From assembly GCA_903854475.1 (NCBI GenBank), contig CAINWP010000031.1, positions 1-38,199 of the forward strand: a DNA stretch of 38,199 bases, in the 5' to 3' direction. The stretch comes from an uncultured Verrucomicrobiota bacterium. GTDB lineage: Bacteria > Verrucomicrobiota > Verrucomicrobiia > Limisphaerales > UBA9464. Within the stretch, counting starts at the first letter, position 1; each line of letters begins with the position of its first letter. The translations under genes were made by a program, and so were the position numbers. Shown here in pieces: positions 28,155 through 38,199 of the stretch. The notes under the pieces are model-generated. The model searched no databases. It was given only the letters and a program-made list of their open reading frames with translations, and was not told the DNA's origin.

Positions 28155-28191
28155 AAAAGGGGTCCCGGTCAGCAACTGGTCGGGACCTCTT
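28155..28191 (-). terminator. Rho-independent terminator overlapping the 3' end of mog
   Basis: aaggggtcccg (28157-28167) pairs with cgggacctctt (28181-28191) with one GU; minus strand continues ccttttaagc; the mog stop codon (28169-28171) lies in the loop. Confidence 0.75.
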
Positions 28192-28651
28192 GCAGCACCT
28201 CCACACAGTGGGGGATGGCCTGGACCACGAAGCCGAGGCATTCGACCGCACCGCGGGGCTTGCCCGGCAGGCAAATGACCAGGGTGTGATCGACGACTGC
28301 GGCCAAGTTGCGAGAAAGGATCGCGTTGGGGGTGATCTTCAGGCTTTCCATGCGCATTTGTTCGCCGAATCCGGGGAGTTCACGGATGGCAATTTCGCGG
28401 ACCGCCTCTGGGGTGACATCGCGCAGCGCGACCCCGGTGCCACCGGTAGTCAGCACCAGTGAACACCCTTTGCTGATGAGCGAACGGATCGCCCGCTGGA
28501 TGTCCTGGATCTCGTCGGGTACCAGGACACTCTCGAGGACAGTCCATCCGTAGCCCACGGAAGCTTCTTGGAGGGCAGGGCCACCCAGATCGTCGTAAAG
28601 TCCCTTCGAGGCCCGATCGGAAACAGTGATGATGCCCACGTTGAGTTGCAT
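28169..28651 (-). CDS. mog: MogA/MoaB-family molybdenum cofactor biosynthesis protein
   Basis: VGIITVSDRASKGLYDDLGGPAL; LVLTTGGTGVALRDVTPEAV; LPGFGEQMRMESLKITPNAILSR; LPGKPRGAVECL. Confidence 0.93.
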   Translation of the reverse strand: MQLNVGIITVSDRASKGLYDDLGGPALQEASVGYGWTVLESVLVPDEIQDIQRAIRSLISKGCSLVLTTGGTGVALRDVTPEAVREIAIRELPGFGEQMRMESLKITPNAILSRNLAAVVDHTLVICLPGKPRGAVECLGFVVQAIPHCVEVLQEVPTSC

Positions 28652-28713
28652 GGGGAGATGAAAGCCGGACTGGGCTGACCTCGCAGCACCAGAATCGTGG
28701 AGGGCATGAATCG

Positions 28714-29328
28714 TTAAATCCGCTTGGAGGCCGGTCCGAGTGGGTTACGGAGTTCTTGCACCATCACGAGTGCCAATGCCAGGGCATCGGCGGCATCGGG
28801 GTCGGGGATCTCGATCAGGCCGAGTTGTCGCTGGACCATTTTTGCGACGGCGATTTTCTGCGCCGCTCCATAGCCCACCATGGCCAGTTTCACCTTGCGG
28901 GGGGAGATCTCGTGAATCTCCACGCCGGTTTGAGCCACGGTAGCCAAGGCGGCTCCGCGGGCTTCTCCCATGATGAGGGCGGTTTGGAGATTCTGGGCGA
29001 AAAACAAACCCTCGCAGGCGCAGAGGGCAGGGGGATGGTTCCGAAGCACTTCAGTCAGGACCCGTTGGATCTCCCCTAAGCAACGTGAACGTTCCCAGGA
29101 TTTCGGGCAGCGGATGGTTCCAGCCTCCAAAAAGGTCGGTCCAGGCACGCCAATCCGGATCACGCCCCAGCCTGTCCCTCTCAGCGATGGATCAATGCCC
29201 AACACCCGGGAACCTTCGGGTAGGTACAACCCGGGCTCAGGCAAGGACTGGGATCGGCCCGAAGCATCGGGCGCCCGGCCGGAGAGGCGGGCTTCCATGG
29301 CGGCGAATTGTTTGGGGCTGACACCCAT
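28714..29328 (-). CDS. ruvC: Crossover junction endodeoxyribonuclease RuvC (N-terminal start uncertain)
   Basis: VLGIDPSLRGTGWGVI; ALCACEGLFFAQNLQTALIMGEARGAAL; ISPRKVKLAMVGYGAAQKIAVAKMVQRQL; DPDAADALALALV. Confidence 0.93.
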   Translation of the reverse strand: MGVSPKQFAAMEARLSGRAPDASGRSQSLPEPGLYLPEGSRVLGIDPSLRGTGWGVIRIGVPGPTFLEAGTIRCPKSWERSRCLGEIQRVLTEVLRNHPPALCACEGLFFAQNLQTALIMGEARGAALATVAQTGVEIHEISPRKVKLAMVGYGAAQKIAVAKMVQRQLGLIEIPDPDAADALALALVMVQELRNPLGPASKRI

Positions 29329-29332
29329 GGGA

Positions 29333-29701
29333 TCAGTGTGTTTTGGAACGTCTGCGGGTGGTGGGTTTCGGTGGTGTGGTAGTGCCCTCGCCCAGCCAGT
29401 TCAGATACTTTTCCGAACCTGCCACAATGGGCAGCACGAGGAACTGAGGGGTGTCGTAGGGGTGGTTGGCGATCACCAAAGCTTCGAGTTTGGGCAATAA
29501 TCGGGAGCGAGTCTTGAACACCACCCTCCATTCCTTCCCGGACTCCACAACTCCCTGCCAGCGGTAAATGGACTCCACCGGTCCGGAGATCTGAGCGCAG
29601 GCGGCAAGCCCCGACTCCACGGAAAGTCGGCTCAATTTCACCGCCAAAGGTCGGCGGGGCACGGTCACCCAGACGGTAACGAAGGATCGGGCGGTCTTCA
29701 T
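29333..29701 (-). CDS. cutA: CutA-family divalent-cation tolerance protein
   Basis: FVTVWVTVPRRPLAVKLSRLSVESGLAACAQISGPVESIYRWQGVVESGKEWRVVFKTRSRLLPKLEALVIANHPYDTPQFLVLPIVAGSEKYLNWL. Confidence 0.93.
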   Translation of the reverse strand: MKTARSFVTVWVTVPRRPLAVKLSRLSVESGLAACAQISGPVESIYRWQGVVESGKEWRVVFKTRSRLLPKLEALVIANHPYDTPQFLVLPIVAGSEKYLNWLGEGTTTPPKPTTRRRSKTH

Positions 29702-29739
29702 GCTGTCCTAGACGAACAGTGTCCCCGCGGCAACCCGGG

Positions 29740-29812
29740 TTCAAAGAGGTATTGATTTATTAAAATATGATTATACACTCATAAAAAAAACCTGCAGAGA
29801 ATCCTACCCACC
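29740..29812 (+). promoter_or_regulatory. AT-rich probable promoter/operator region of the DUF2892-trx-RND operon
   Basis: attgatttattaaaatatgattatacactcataaaaaaaa is a sharp AT-rich island between divergent genes; no confident -35/-10 pair could be assigned. Confidence 0.45.
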
Positions 29813-30034
29813 ATGACGACCGAGAAAATAATTCGTGTACTCGCCGGATCGATGGTCCTGATCAGTGTTTCCCTAGCCCACTTCATCAGCCATTGGTGGT
29901 TGTTGATGACCTGCTTTGTGGGGATCAATCTTATCCAGTCTGCCCTCACCGGATTCTGTCCGGCAGGGATCCTTCTCAAAAGGCTGGGCATCGGTTCGGG
30001 CAATTGCTGCTCACCATCGGATCAGGCGCGTTAA
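29813..30034 (+). CDS. DUF2892 (YgaP-like transmembrane) protein
   Basis: 73 aa; MTTEKIIRVLAGSMVLISVSLAHFISHWWLLMTCFVGINLIQSALTGFCPAGILLKRLGI. Confidence 0.88.
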   Translation: MTTEKIIRVLAGSMVLISVSLAHFISHWWLLMTCFVGINLIQSALTGFCPAGILLKRLGIGSGNCCSPSDQAR

Positions 30035-30037
30035 ATC

Positions 30038-30499
30038 ATGACTCACCTGACAGCAGACAGCCGGGGTTTGATTCTCTCTTGTCCGTCCTGTTCCCAGGCC
30101 AATCGGCAGGTCTATCGCCAGTGGGATGCGGCGATCCGCTGTGGTCGTTGCAAAGAGGAGCTGGTGAGGCCACCCGCCGTGATTGAGGTCCGTGACCCGC
30201 TGAGTTTCCGAGCTCTGGTGGCTGAGGTGTCCGGCCCCGTGTTTGTGGATTTTTGGGCACCTTGGTGCGGACCGTGTCGGAGTGTGGCCCCAGAAATTGA
30301 ACGACTGGCCGGCCTGATGGAGCGCGAGGCACTCATTATCAAGGTGAACACGGAGGAGGTACCGGAGGTCGCCTCGGAGCATCGTATTGAGAGCATTCCG
30401 ACCTTCGTGGTCTTTCATCGCGGGATCGAGATGGCCCGAACCTCTGGCTCCATGTCGGCCACACGGTTGAAGTCGTTCATTCAGCAAGCAATTCGTTGA
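30038..30499 (+). CDS. trxC: Thioredoxin 2 (TrxC-like, N-terminal zinc finger)
   Basis: CPSCSQANRQVYRQWDAAIRCGRCKEEL zinc motif then VFVDFWAPWCGPCRSVAPEIERLA, RIESIPTFVVFHRG. Confidence 0.93.
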   Translation: MTHLTADSRGLILSCPSCSQANRQVYRQWDAAIRCGRCKEELVRPPAVIEVRDPLSFRALVAEVSGPVFVDFWAPWCGPCRSVAPEIERLAGLMEREALIIKVNTEEVPEVASEHRIESIPTFVVFHRGIEMARTSGSMSATRLKSFIQQAIR

Positions 30500-30537
30500 G
30501 GGTTTGATCCAATCCGGAATGGGGTCTTTCTAATGGC

Positions 30538-31563
30538 ATGAAAAATTCAATAAAATGGGTCATTCTGGGGCTCCTCTCTGTAATGGTTGGCTGCAGTCCC
30601 GACCCAAAGCCACGAGCACCCTCAGCGCCATGGCCAGCAGCCCGGGTTCGGGTGGCGACGGTGGAAATTCATGGTCTCACCGCCACCGAAGAGGTGGTAG
30701 GCACCGTGAGAACCCGACTCCATGCGACCGTGGAGGCAAAGGTGGTCGGTCGGATCGAATCGCTCACGGTGGCGCCGGGTCAGACGGTGCGTCAGGGACA
30801 AGTTCTAGCCACGTTGGATGCTCGCGAGACTCAGGCCCGTCTCGATTCTACCAAGGCGGTCTTGGATCAGGCGGCGCGGGACCTGGAACGGATGGCCAGG
30901 CTGCTCAAGGACGGTGCTGCGACCCCCTCCGAGTTAGAGGCCGTCCAGTCGCGTCATCGCGTGGCGGTGGCTTTGATGTCTGAAATGGAGACGTTGCTGG
31001 GCCACACTCGGGTGGTGGCTCCCTTTGATGGGGTAATCACCCGCAAGGCGGTGGATGTCGGGGATTTGGCCACTCCAGGGAGGCCCTTGGTGGAGATTGA
31101 GGATCCGACACAGTTGCGGTTTGAGGCGGATGTTCCGGAATCCCTGATCGACCAGATTTCATCCGGTGCCCGGTTGCCCGTGCGCATCGCCTCCCGAACA
31201 GATTCGATCGAAGGCGTGGTTGTGGAAATGGCTCCGGTGGCCGAGGCGGTTAGCCGAACCTATCGGGTGACCTTGGACTTGCCGGTTTTGCCAGGACTGC
31301 GGGCCGGTCAGTTCGGCCGGGTAGCGGTGCTGACAGGACAAACTACCGTGCCGCATGTTCCGTCCGTCGCAGTTTTTCAGAGGGGGCAGTTGGAATACGT
31401 GGTCGTAGCTTTTGAGGGCAGGGCGCAGTTGAGACTTGTCCGCACTGGAAAACGTCTAGCGTCGGATGTGGAGGTGATTTCTGGGGTGGAAACCGGTGAG
31501 AAGGTGGTCGCTATGGATCCGGATCGGGTGCGTGAGGGTCAGCCGCTGGAGGTGATCCCGTGA
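30538..31563 (+). CDS. RND efflux periplasmic adaptor (MFP) lipoprotein
   Basis: Lipobox [91 protein letters not shown]. Confidence 0.93.
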   Translation: MKNSIKWVILGLLSVMVGCSPDPKPRAPSAPWPAARVRVATVEIHGLTATEEVVGTVRTRLHATVEAKVVGRIESLTVAPGQTVRQGQVLATLDARETQARLDSTKAVLDQAARDLERMARLLKDGAATPSELEAVQSRHRVAVALMSEMETLLGHTRVVAPFDGVITRKAVDVGDLATPGRPLVEIEDPTQLRFEADVPESLIDQISSGARLPVRIASRTDSIEGVVVEMAPVAEAVSRTYRVTLDLPVLPGLRAGQFGRVAVLTGQTTVPHVPSVAVFQRGQLEYVVVAFEGRAQLRLVRTGKRLASDVEVISGVETGEKVVAMDPDRVREGQPLEVIP

Positions 31564-34500
31564 GTCAAAGGCCCTCCAATGACTCTTCAGTCCATGGGTT
31601 GGCGGGCAGGATTGCTCACGCCTTCATCGACTCCAAGCTCACCCCTCTGATTGTGTTCGCCTCGGTGCTGCTTGGGGCCTTCGCGGTTTTGATGCTGCCG
31701 CGCGAAGAGGAGCCACAAATCCAGGTGCCGATGATGGATGTGATGGTCGTCATGCCGGGGTCATCGGCGCGGGAGGTCGAAGAGCGGGCGACGCGCCCTA
31801 TGGAAAAACTGCTCTGGGAGGTGCCTGGAGTGGAGTACCTCTATTCACAGTCCAGAGAAGGCGAAGCACTGACAATTGTCCGCTTCAAGGTGGGCTCTGA
31901 TCCAGATGCTAGCTTGGTGAAGGTTTCTGAAAAACTTCGGGCCAATCGGGACCGGATGCCGCATGGAGTGGATTTCCCTCTGATCAAGCCTCGGTCCATC
32001 GACGATGTCCCCATTCTGGCGCTGACTTTTCATAGTGGGCGATACGACCACCTGACCCTGCGACGATTGGTCTCGCAGGTGGACGACGCGGTGAAGCAAG
32101 TGCCTTGGGTGGCGGAGACCACCGTCATCGGGGGGGCGCGGCGGGAGTTGCGGGTGCTCTTGGACCCGGCACGCCTGGCCTCCCGCGGACTCAGCCCCGT
32201 GGGAATTATTCCCATGATGCAGCAGGCCAACCGCCAGTTCCGCAGCGGTGAGTTGACCTCGATGAATCAATCGATAGTCATCGAAACCGGCGGGTTTCTT
32301 CAGACCGCTGAGGATGTTCGCAACGTGGTGGTGGGCACAGTGGGTGGCCGGCCGATTTATCTGCGAGAGGTGGCTGAGGTGGTGGATGGCCCAGAGGAGC
32401 CCTCTAATTATGTGTTTTTTGGCGCTGGGCCCGCATCGACGAATGCCCCTTCAACCCGAGAAGAACCCGCCGTCACTTTGGCTATCGGCAAGCGTCCGGG
32501 GGCCAACGCGGTTTCAGTGGCAGAGAATGTTCTGCAGAAGGTTGAGTCGCTGAAAGGAATTGTCATACCGGCGGACGTGACGGTCTCGGTCACTCGTCAT
32601 TACGGTGAGACGGCTGCGGAGAAATCCAATGAGCTCTTGCTTCACATGGGCATCGCGGTGGTCAGCGTGTCCTTGCTGATTTGGCTGACCTTGGGATGGC
32701 GTGAGTCTGGGATCGTGGCCGTAGCCATTCCGGCGACCTTGGCCCTGACGTTGTTGGTCTTCTATTTGTATGGGTTCACGCTGAATCGGATCACGCTCTT
32801 CGCCTTGATCTTCAGCATCGGCATCCTCGTCGATGACGCCATCGTGGTGGTGGAGAACATCGTCCGGCATTTTCACCTGCCTCGAAACCACGGCCGGGCG
32901 TGGAAGGATATTGCGGTCGAGGCGGTCAGCGAGGTGGGAAATCCCACGATCCTGGCGACGTTCGCGGTGATCGCCGCCGTGCTGCCCATGGCCTTCGTGG
33001 GCGGCCTGATGGGGCCCTACATGCGCCCGATCCCCGTTGGGGCTAGCGCCGCCATGTTCTGGTCGCTGCTCATCGCTTTTATCGTCACTCCTTGGGCTAG
33101 CATCCGGATGTTGCGTTGGTTCGGAGGCGAAGCCCGCCTCGCCACCGTGCATGCGGGTGGAGATTCGAGCTCATCAGGCGGCTCCGAAGACGCATTGACC
33201 CGACTCTACCGCAAAGTGATGGATCCGTTGCTTCATCACCCGCTCTGGCAATGGACGTTCCTGGGCATTATCACGGCACTCCTTCTGGGGGCCATGTCCA
33301 CAGTCGTGGCGGGTTGGGTGACCATGAAGATGCTGCCCTTCGACAATAAATCGGAGTTCCAGATTATTCTTAACATGCCTGAGGGCAGTTCGCTGGAGCG
33401 CACGGCCCAGGCGGCCCGTGAGATGGCTGCAGCTGTGCGAGATGAGCCCGAGGTGACCGATTACCAGATCTACGTGGGGTTGGCTTCACCGTTCAATTTT
33501 AACGGGTTGGTGCGTCATTATTTTTTGCGGCGGGGACCCGCGGTCGCCGACATCCAGGTCAACTTGGTAGGCAAGCATTCCCGAAAGGCCCAGAGCCATG
33601 ACATCGCCAAGCGGATTCGACCTGCGGTGGCCCTGGTGGCTCAGCGATTCGGGGCCCGAGTGGCCATCGCTGAGGTGCCGCCGGGTCCTCCGGTTCTCCA
33701 GACGCTGGTCGCTGAGATTTATGGACCTGACGATGCGGCCCGAGCGGTGCTGGCGGAGCAGGTAAGGTCCATCTTCCAGTCGACACCGGGCGTCGTCGAT
33801 GTGGATTGGTACGAGGAGGCTGATCAACCCAAAACCCGCTTCGTCATCGACAAAGAAAAAGCAGCGCTCGTTGGCATCAGTGCCGAGACCATTTCCAAGA
33901 CCCTGCACATCGCGGTGGGTGGTGAGTCGGTGGATTTGTTGCACGTGCCGCGGGAGAAGGAGGACGTCAACCTAGTCCTCCAGTTACCGCGCTCGGCCCG
34001 GGTTCGGCCGGAGGAGTTATTGGCCCTGCGGGTCCGCAGTGGCGATGCCAATGCCCTGCCCGAGCCGGGCGGGACACAGGTGGGTCCGTTTCTGGTGCCC
34101 CTTCGGGAGTTGGTCCGCATCGAGAAGGGGTTTGTCGAAAAGAGTCGGCATCGCAAGAATCTGATGCCCGTAAATTATGTGATCGGTGACGTGGCCGGAA
34201 TCATCGAGAGCCCCGTGTACGCCATTGCAGCGATGAACAAGAAACTGGAGGCGCTGCCGGGGAAGCCCCGCATTCACAATGCCTCGATGCCCATCTCGGA
34301 TGCGGATCCCGCCATCAAATGGGATGGCGAGTGGCACATCACGCTGGAGGTATTCCGGGATCTGGGTATCGCCTTCGCTGCGGTGCTGGTGCTTATTTAC
34401 GTGCTCATGGTGGGGTGGTTTCGGTCGTTCCTGACGCCGTTGTTGGTGATGCTGGCCATCCCGTTTTCTCTAGTCGGAATATTACCGGCCCATGGGGCCA

Positions 34501-34859
34501 TGGGGGCGTTTTTCACCGCCACTTCCATGATTGGGTTCATGGCGGGGGCGGGGATCGTCGTCCGCAATTCGATCATCCTGGTGGATTTCATCGAGCAAGG
34601 CCTGCGTGACGGGATGCCATTAGATCAAGCAGTGATCGAGGCGGGCGCGGTCCGGTTTCGGCCCATGGTGCTGACAGCGGCTGCGGTGATCGTTGGTGCG
34701 GCGGTGATCCTGGCCGATCCGATCTTCCAGGGGTTGGCCATCTCCTTGATGGCCGGCGAGGTTGCTTCATTGCTCATCAGCCGTATGGCGGTGCCGGTAC
34801 TTTACTTCATGGCGCATCGCCGATCGAAGTCTGAGATGAGTCGGTCAAAGCCGCTGTGA
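31560..34859 (+). CDS. RND efflux permease (AcrB/HAE1-like)
   Basis: 1099 aa; GTGA start/stop overlap with the adaptor; [111 protein letters not shown]. Confidence 0.95.
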   Translation: MSQRPSNDSSVHGLAGRIAHAFIDSKLTPLIVFASVLLGAFAVLMLPREEEPQIQVPMMDVMVVMPGSSAREVEERATRPMEKLLWEVPGVEYLYSQSREGEALTIVRFKVGSDPDASLVKVSEKLRANRDRMPHGVDFPLIKPRSIDDVPILALTFHSGRYDHLTLRRLVSQVDDAVKQVPWVAETTVIGGARRELRVLLDPARLASRGLSPVGIIPMMQQANRQFRSGELTSMNQSIVIETGGFLQTAEDVRNVVVGTVGGRPIYLREVAEVVDGPEEPSNYVFFGAGPASTNAPSTREEPAVTLAIGKRPGANAVSVAENVLQKVESLKGIVIPADVTVSVTRHYGETAAEKSNELLLHMGIAVVSVSLLIWLTLGWRESGIVAVAIPATLALTLLVFYLYGFTLNRITLFALIFSIGILVDDAIVVVENIVRHFHLPRNHGRAWKDIAVEAVSEVGNPTILATFAVIAAVLPMAFVGGLMGPYMRPIPVGASAAMFWSLLIAFIVTPWASIRMLRWFGGEARLATVHAGGDSSSSGGSEDALTRLYRKVMDPLLHHPLWQWTFLGIITALLLGAMSTVVAGWVTMKMLPFDNKSEFQIILNMPEGSSLERTAQAAREMAAAVRDEPEVTDYQIYVGLASPFNFNGLVRHYFLRRGPAVADIQVNLVGKHSRKAQSHDIAKRIRPAVALVAQRFGARVAIAEVPPGPPVLQTLVAEIYGPDDAARAVLAEQVRSIFQSTPGVVDVDWYEEADQPKTRFVIDKEKAALVGISAETISKTLHIAVGGESVDLLHVPREKEDVNLVLQLPRSARVRPEELLALRVRSGDANALPEPGGTQVGPFLVPLRELVRIEKGFVEKSRHRKNLMPVNYVIGDVAGIIESPVYAIAAMNKKLEALPGKPRIHNASMPISDADPAIKWDGEWHITLEVFRDLGIAFAAVLVLIYVLMVGWFRSFLTPLLVMLAIPFSLVGILPAHGAMGAFFTATSMIGFMAGAGIVVRNSIILVDFIEQGLRDGMPLDQAVIEAGAVRFRPMVLTAAAVIVGAAVILADPIFQGLAISLMAGEVASLLISRMAVPVLYFMAHRRSKSEMSRSKPL

Positions 34860-35041
34860 CGGGCCTGCAGGAGCGGTGGGGCGGCGAGGGCGGCGATGTC
34901 GACTAAAGGCATCCCCGGTAACCTCCAAGGGCTTCGGCCCAAGCCTCAGTCGCGGCCGAGCTGAGTTCCCAGACTTGAATGGGTGCGAGAACACTACTCC
35001 AGATTCTTGACTCACTGGGGCCTCGGCCAGAACGTCATCTC

Positions 35042-37840
35042 ATGCCACGCCCAAATCCCCAGTCCGGAGGAAAAACTCTGAAAGGGGGCAGAGTGCGTTT
35101 TCATCTGGGCACTGCCGGGTGGGATCGATGGCTTCGGTGCGCTCAGAAGCTCATCATCATCGGATGCCTCGCGGCCAGTTTCACGGGGTCGGCTGCCGAG
35201 GTTCCAGTCGGTGGGACCGAGGTCTGGTGGGCCTTCCGGCCTGTGGCCTCACCGCCGGTTCCTCAGGGGGCTAGCCCAAAGAACCTCGGGCCTGAGAATC
35301 CAATCGATGCGTTCGTTCGCCGAAGTCTCTCAGCCAAGTCGCTGAGTTTGAGTCCGCAGGCCAGCCCACGGGAACTATTGCGCCGCCTCCACATCGACCT
35401 GGTTGGATTACCTCCCACGCCCGAGGAGACGGCCGCCTTTGAGCGTGACGTTTCTCCGGAGGCCTGGGCCCGACGGGTCGATGCATTGCTAGCAAGTCCT
35501 CGCTATGGGGAGCGGTGGGGGCGTCATTGGTTGGATGTTGTTCGATTTGCTCAGAGCAATGGCTATGAGCGGGATGGTGAAAAACGGGAGGCCTGGCGTT
35601 ACCGCGATTACGTCATCCGGGCCTTCAATCAGGACAAGCCCTACGACCGCTTCATTCGAGAACAAATCGCCGGTGATGAATGGGCACCGAGTCTGGTGAC
35701 TGCAACCGGTGGAGCGGGAGACGCCTGGAAAGACGCGGTGGTCGCCACCGGATTTTTGCGACTGGGTGTCCATGACGACGAGCCGGATGACAAGCTCCAG
35801 GCCGAGTTCGACGAACTGGATGACATTGTCGGAACCACCGGAGCGGCCTTCCTCGGAATGACCGTCGCGTGTGCCCGATGCCACGACCACAAATTTGACC
35901 CCATTCCCCAGCGCGATTACTACGCGATGCTGGCCATCTTCCGCCCGCTTCATGTCGGAGTGAGCGGGGGGCCTGGCCTGGAATCGTCGTTGTTTGCCCC
36001 ATTGGCCGCCCCGGTTCAAATTGCCGATTGGAAGGCCTCCCAGGAACGTCAGCGCCGCGACTTGGAGACCCAACGAGCGGCTTCGACCGACGAGGCGGCC
36101 CGCAAGAACCTCAGCCGACGCCTCGAGGCGCTCTCGAAGACCGAACCTCCCTTCGAATGGGCTCTGGCGGCCCGTGAACAGGCCGGACCGGCGACGCCCG
36201 TGCAAGTGCTGGCCCGCGGCAACCCCCGGTCTCCGGGAGCGGAGGTGTCGCCTGGATTTTTGAGGGCGGCGGGTGGAGGGGATGCTCCGGTCGGGAAGGC
36301 GGGATTGCCTACGGCCAACCGCCGTCAGGCCTTGGCTGACTGGATCGCCAGCCCCGCCAACCCGCTGACGGCCCGGGTTCTGGTGAACCGGATTTGGCAT
36401 CACCACTTCGGTCGGGGATTGGTCCGAACCACGACGGACTTCGGGCGCGTGGGAAGCCTTCCGACCCACCCAGAGTTGCTGGATTGGTTGGCGGTCGAGT
36501 TCGTCCGTCAGGGATGGTCTCTCAAGGCGCTTCACCGCCTCATCCTGACCTCGGCCACCTGGATGCAATCGTCGCGGATTCCGAATCCGGCCGCGTTCGA
36601 GGCCGATCCGGCCAATGAACTGCTTTGGCGCCAGAACTTACGACGCCTCGACGCCGAGGCCCTTCGAGACACGCTGCTTTCAGTCTCCGGCTCGTTGAAT
36701 CTGGAGACGGGTGGGAGGGGGTTTTTCCCGGCGCTCAGTGGCGAGGTGTTGGCAGGCGGCTCACGGCCGGGCACCGACTGGCAAGTGTCCGGATCGGGTG
36801 AGCGAGCCCGACGCAGTGTCTATGCTTACATTCGGCGCACCTCCATGGTGCCTATGTTCGAGGCTTTTGATTACAGCAACGCCACCTCGCCGTTGTCCGA
36901 ACGCCCCACTACCACGGTAGCCCCGCAGGCCCTGATGCTTTTGAATGACGCCTTCGTTCAGGAGCAGGCCGGCGAGCTGGCCCAGCGGGTGCGGAGGGCT
37001 GCCGGACCGGGCGCGAGCGATGGGTTACTCTTGCAGCAGGCCTGGACTCGAGTCACCGGCCGAACGCCCCAGCCCGAGGAGGTGGCCCGGATGTCCGAGT
37101 TCCTGTCTCGTCAGACCATAGTGTGGGAGGGGCTGCGCCACCGCTTGTCATTCCGGCCCGATGTGCCCGACACCTTGTCCGTGCCTTATTTCAACGCGCT
37201 TCCGGCCGAGCGCTTCCTGGTACCGCCCAGTCCTGGGTGGGAATCTTACAAGGGCCGCTGGCCCCGCGAGTACGAGGGCAACAAGGCTCTGGAGCCCGGG
37301 CGGGGGCCTTTCGCGCTTTGGCGGGGCACCACGATGAGCGACGGAGAACTGACCGTGGACCTTGTGCCTCAAGTGGGTTGTTCGCAGGTGAGCCTCCTGA
37401 TGCGTTGCTCAGTTCCATCGGGCGAGGCCGCCGAGAGTGGGTTGGAATTGGTCTTTGAGCCACGGGAGGGCCGCCTGGTTGTGCGCCAACTGACCACCAC
37501 CTCGGCAGTCCCGATCGCCTCCTGCGGCGGTGTTTTCCTTCGGGGCGATCGATTGCCCGTCCGCATCCGCCTTGAAGGGGAGCGTTTGGCAGTTTTTCTG
37601 GGCGACGAACCCGCACCGACATTGCAGGCCATGGCCCGATCGGGAGGGCCGGCTTCCGGACGTCTGGGTGTCCGCGCTTGGGGATCGGGTGTCAGCCTCG
37701 ACCAATTCCGTTGGAGGCCTTTGGGCGGTGTGACCCAGCCCCTCTGGCCTGAACTCCCCCACGATTGGGCCCGTCACCGGGCTTTCGAGAGTGCCTGCCT
37801 CCTCCTGCTTAACCTCAACGAAGTGGCCTATGTCGACTGA
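35042..37840 (+). CDS. DUF1549 (PSCyt2)/DUF1553 (PSD1) protein with C-terminal lectin-like extension
   Basis: ELLRRLHIDLVGLPPTPEETAAFERDVSPEAWARRVDALLASPRYGERWGRHWLDVVRFAQSNGYERD; CARCHDHKFDPIPQRDYYAMLAIF; NPLTARVLVNRIWHHHFGRGLVRTTTDFG; ALMLLNDAFVQEQAGELAQRV. Frame opens at 34979; start uncertain. Confidence 0.93.
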   Translation: MPRPNPQSGGKTLKGGRVRFHLGTAGWDRWLRCAQKLIIIGCLAASFTGSAAEVPVGGTEVWWAFRPVASPPVPQGASPKNLGPENPIDAFVRRSLSAKSLSLSPQASPRELLRRLHIDLVGLPPTPEETAAFERDVSPEAWARRVDALLASPRYGERWGRHWLDVVRFAQSNGYERDGEKREAWRYRDYVIRAFNQDKPYDRFIREQIAGDEWAPSLVTATGGAGDAWKDAVVATGFLRLGVHDDEPDDKLQAEFDELDDIVGTTGAAFLGMTVACARCHDHKFDPIPQRDYYAMLAIFRPLHVGVSGGPGLESSLFAPLAAPVQIADWKASQERQRRDLETQRAASTDEAARKNLSRRLEALSKTEPPFEWALAAREQAGPATPVQVLARGNPRSPGAEVSPGFLRAAGGGDAPVGKAGLPTANRRQALADWIASPANPLTARVLVNRIWHHHFGRGLVRTTTDFGRVGSLPTHPELLDWLAVEFVRQGWSLKALHRLILTSATWMQSSRIPNPAAFEADPANELLWRQNLRRLDAEALRDTLLSVSGSLNLETGGRGFFPALSGEVLAGGSRPGTDWQVSGSGERARRSVYAYIRRTSMVPMFEAFDYSNATSPLSERPTTTVAPQALMLLNDAFVQEQAGELAQRVRRAAGPGASDGLLLQQAWTRVTGRTPQPEEVARMSEFLSRQTIVWEGLRHRLSFRPDVPDTLSVPYFNALPAERFLVPPSPGWESYKGRWPREYEGNKALEPGRGPFALWRGTTMSDGELTVDLVPQVGCSQVSLLMRCSVPSGEAAESGLELVFEPREGRLVVRQLTTTSAVPIASCGGVFLRGDRLPVRIRLEGERLAVFLGDEPAPTLQAMARSGGPASGRLGVRAWGSGVSLDQFRWRPLGGVTQPLWPELPHDWARHRAFESACLLLLNLNEVAYVD

Positions 37841-38199
37841 GAACTCTTCTGGAATTCCCCCGCTGCCAGCCTCACTGAAGAATGCCTCCCGGCGTGATTT
37901 CTTGGCGCAGTTCGGTGCGGGTTTCACCAGTTTGGCATTGTCCGGACTGCTCGAGGCCGATGGTTTCTTTGCGCGGCCCGACGTGGCAGCCAGCGTGTCG
38001 TCGGATCCGATGCGAGTGAAACCGCCCCACCTTCCGACGAAGGCCAAGGCCTGCATTTTTCTCTTCATGTACGGAGGGCCCTCGCAAATGGACCTCTTCG
38101 ACTACAAGCCGGAATTGAACCGTCGCCACGGTCAGACCGCGTCGCTCGAACAGCGCCGCCGCGACGTGAAGCCTGGAACCTTGCTCGGTTCCAAGCGGA
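37830..38199 (+). CDS. DUF1501 protein, N-terminal part (truncated by window end), Tat signal
   Basis: Frame from ATG 37830 (overlaps the upstream stop by 11 nt): MSTENSSGIPPLPASLKNASRRDFLAQFGAGFTSLALSGLLEADGFF...KACIFLFMYGGPSQMDLFDYKPELNRRHGQ; absent from the ORF track because it has no stop in the window. Confidence 0.92.
   Translation, partial: MSTENSSGIPPLPASLKNASRRDFLAQFGAGFTSLALSGLLEADGFFARPDVAASVSSDPMRVKPPHLPTKAKACIFLFMYGGPSQMDLFDYKPELNRRHGQTASLEQRRRDVKPGTLLGSKR

Noticed and set aside
35489-36568. 359-aa minus-strand ORF opposite the DUF1549/DUF1553 gene
   Set aside because: Antisense shadow of a well-supported gene.

Overview
The window reads as a GC-rich chromosomal segment from a Verrucomicrobia/Planctomycetes (PVC)-type bacterium. 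This is inferred from its protein families (DUF1549/DUF1553, DUF1501, DUF1080, CRTAC1/FG-GAP, a lysine/alanine-rich H1-like protein), not from a search. From left to right it contains: (i) an insertion-sequence graveyard (about 1-1130) with a 40-bp direct repeat and two oppositely oriented IstB (IS21-family) remnants joined at the same protein position; (ii) tRNA-Pro(UGG) on the minus strand; (iii) housekeeping genes: GT4 glycosyltransferase, Fe/Mn superoxide dismutase, gnd, a small membrane-anchored unknown, a DUF1080 protein, lpxK; (iv) a histone-H1-like AAPAKVAAPAKK repeat gene, a structured intergenic region and dnaA; (v) a roughly 14-kb tightly packed run of five predicted exported proteins (two tandem double-module FG-GAP/ASPIC-UnbV proteins, a c-type-haem/WD40/Big/DUF1549-DUF1553 fusion, a Tat-signal DUF1501 protein and a PPC-domain protein), which is the best candidate for an undescribed system; (vi) FAH-family hydrolase, proS, and a minus-strand cutA-ruvC-mog cluster; (vii) a DUF2892-thioredoxin-RND adaptor-RND permease operon; (viii) a second DUF1549/DUF1553 + DUF1501 pair, the last gene cut by the window end. 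All family calls come from reading motifs in the translations; no database searches were run.
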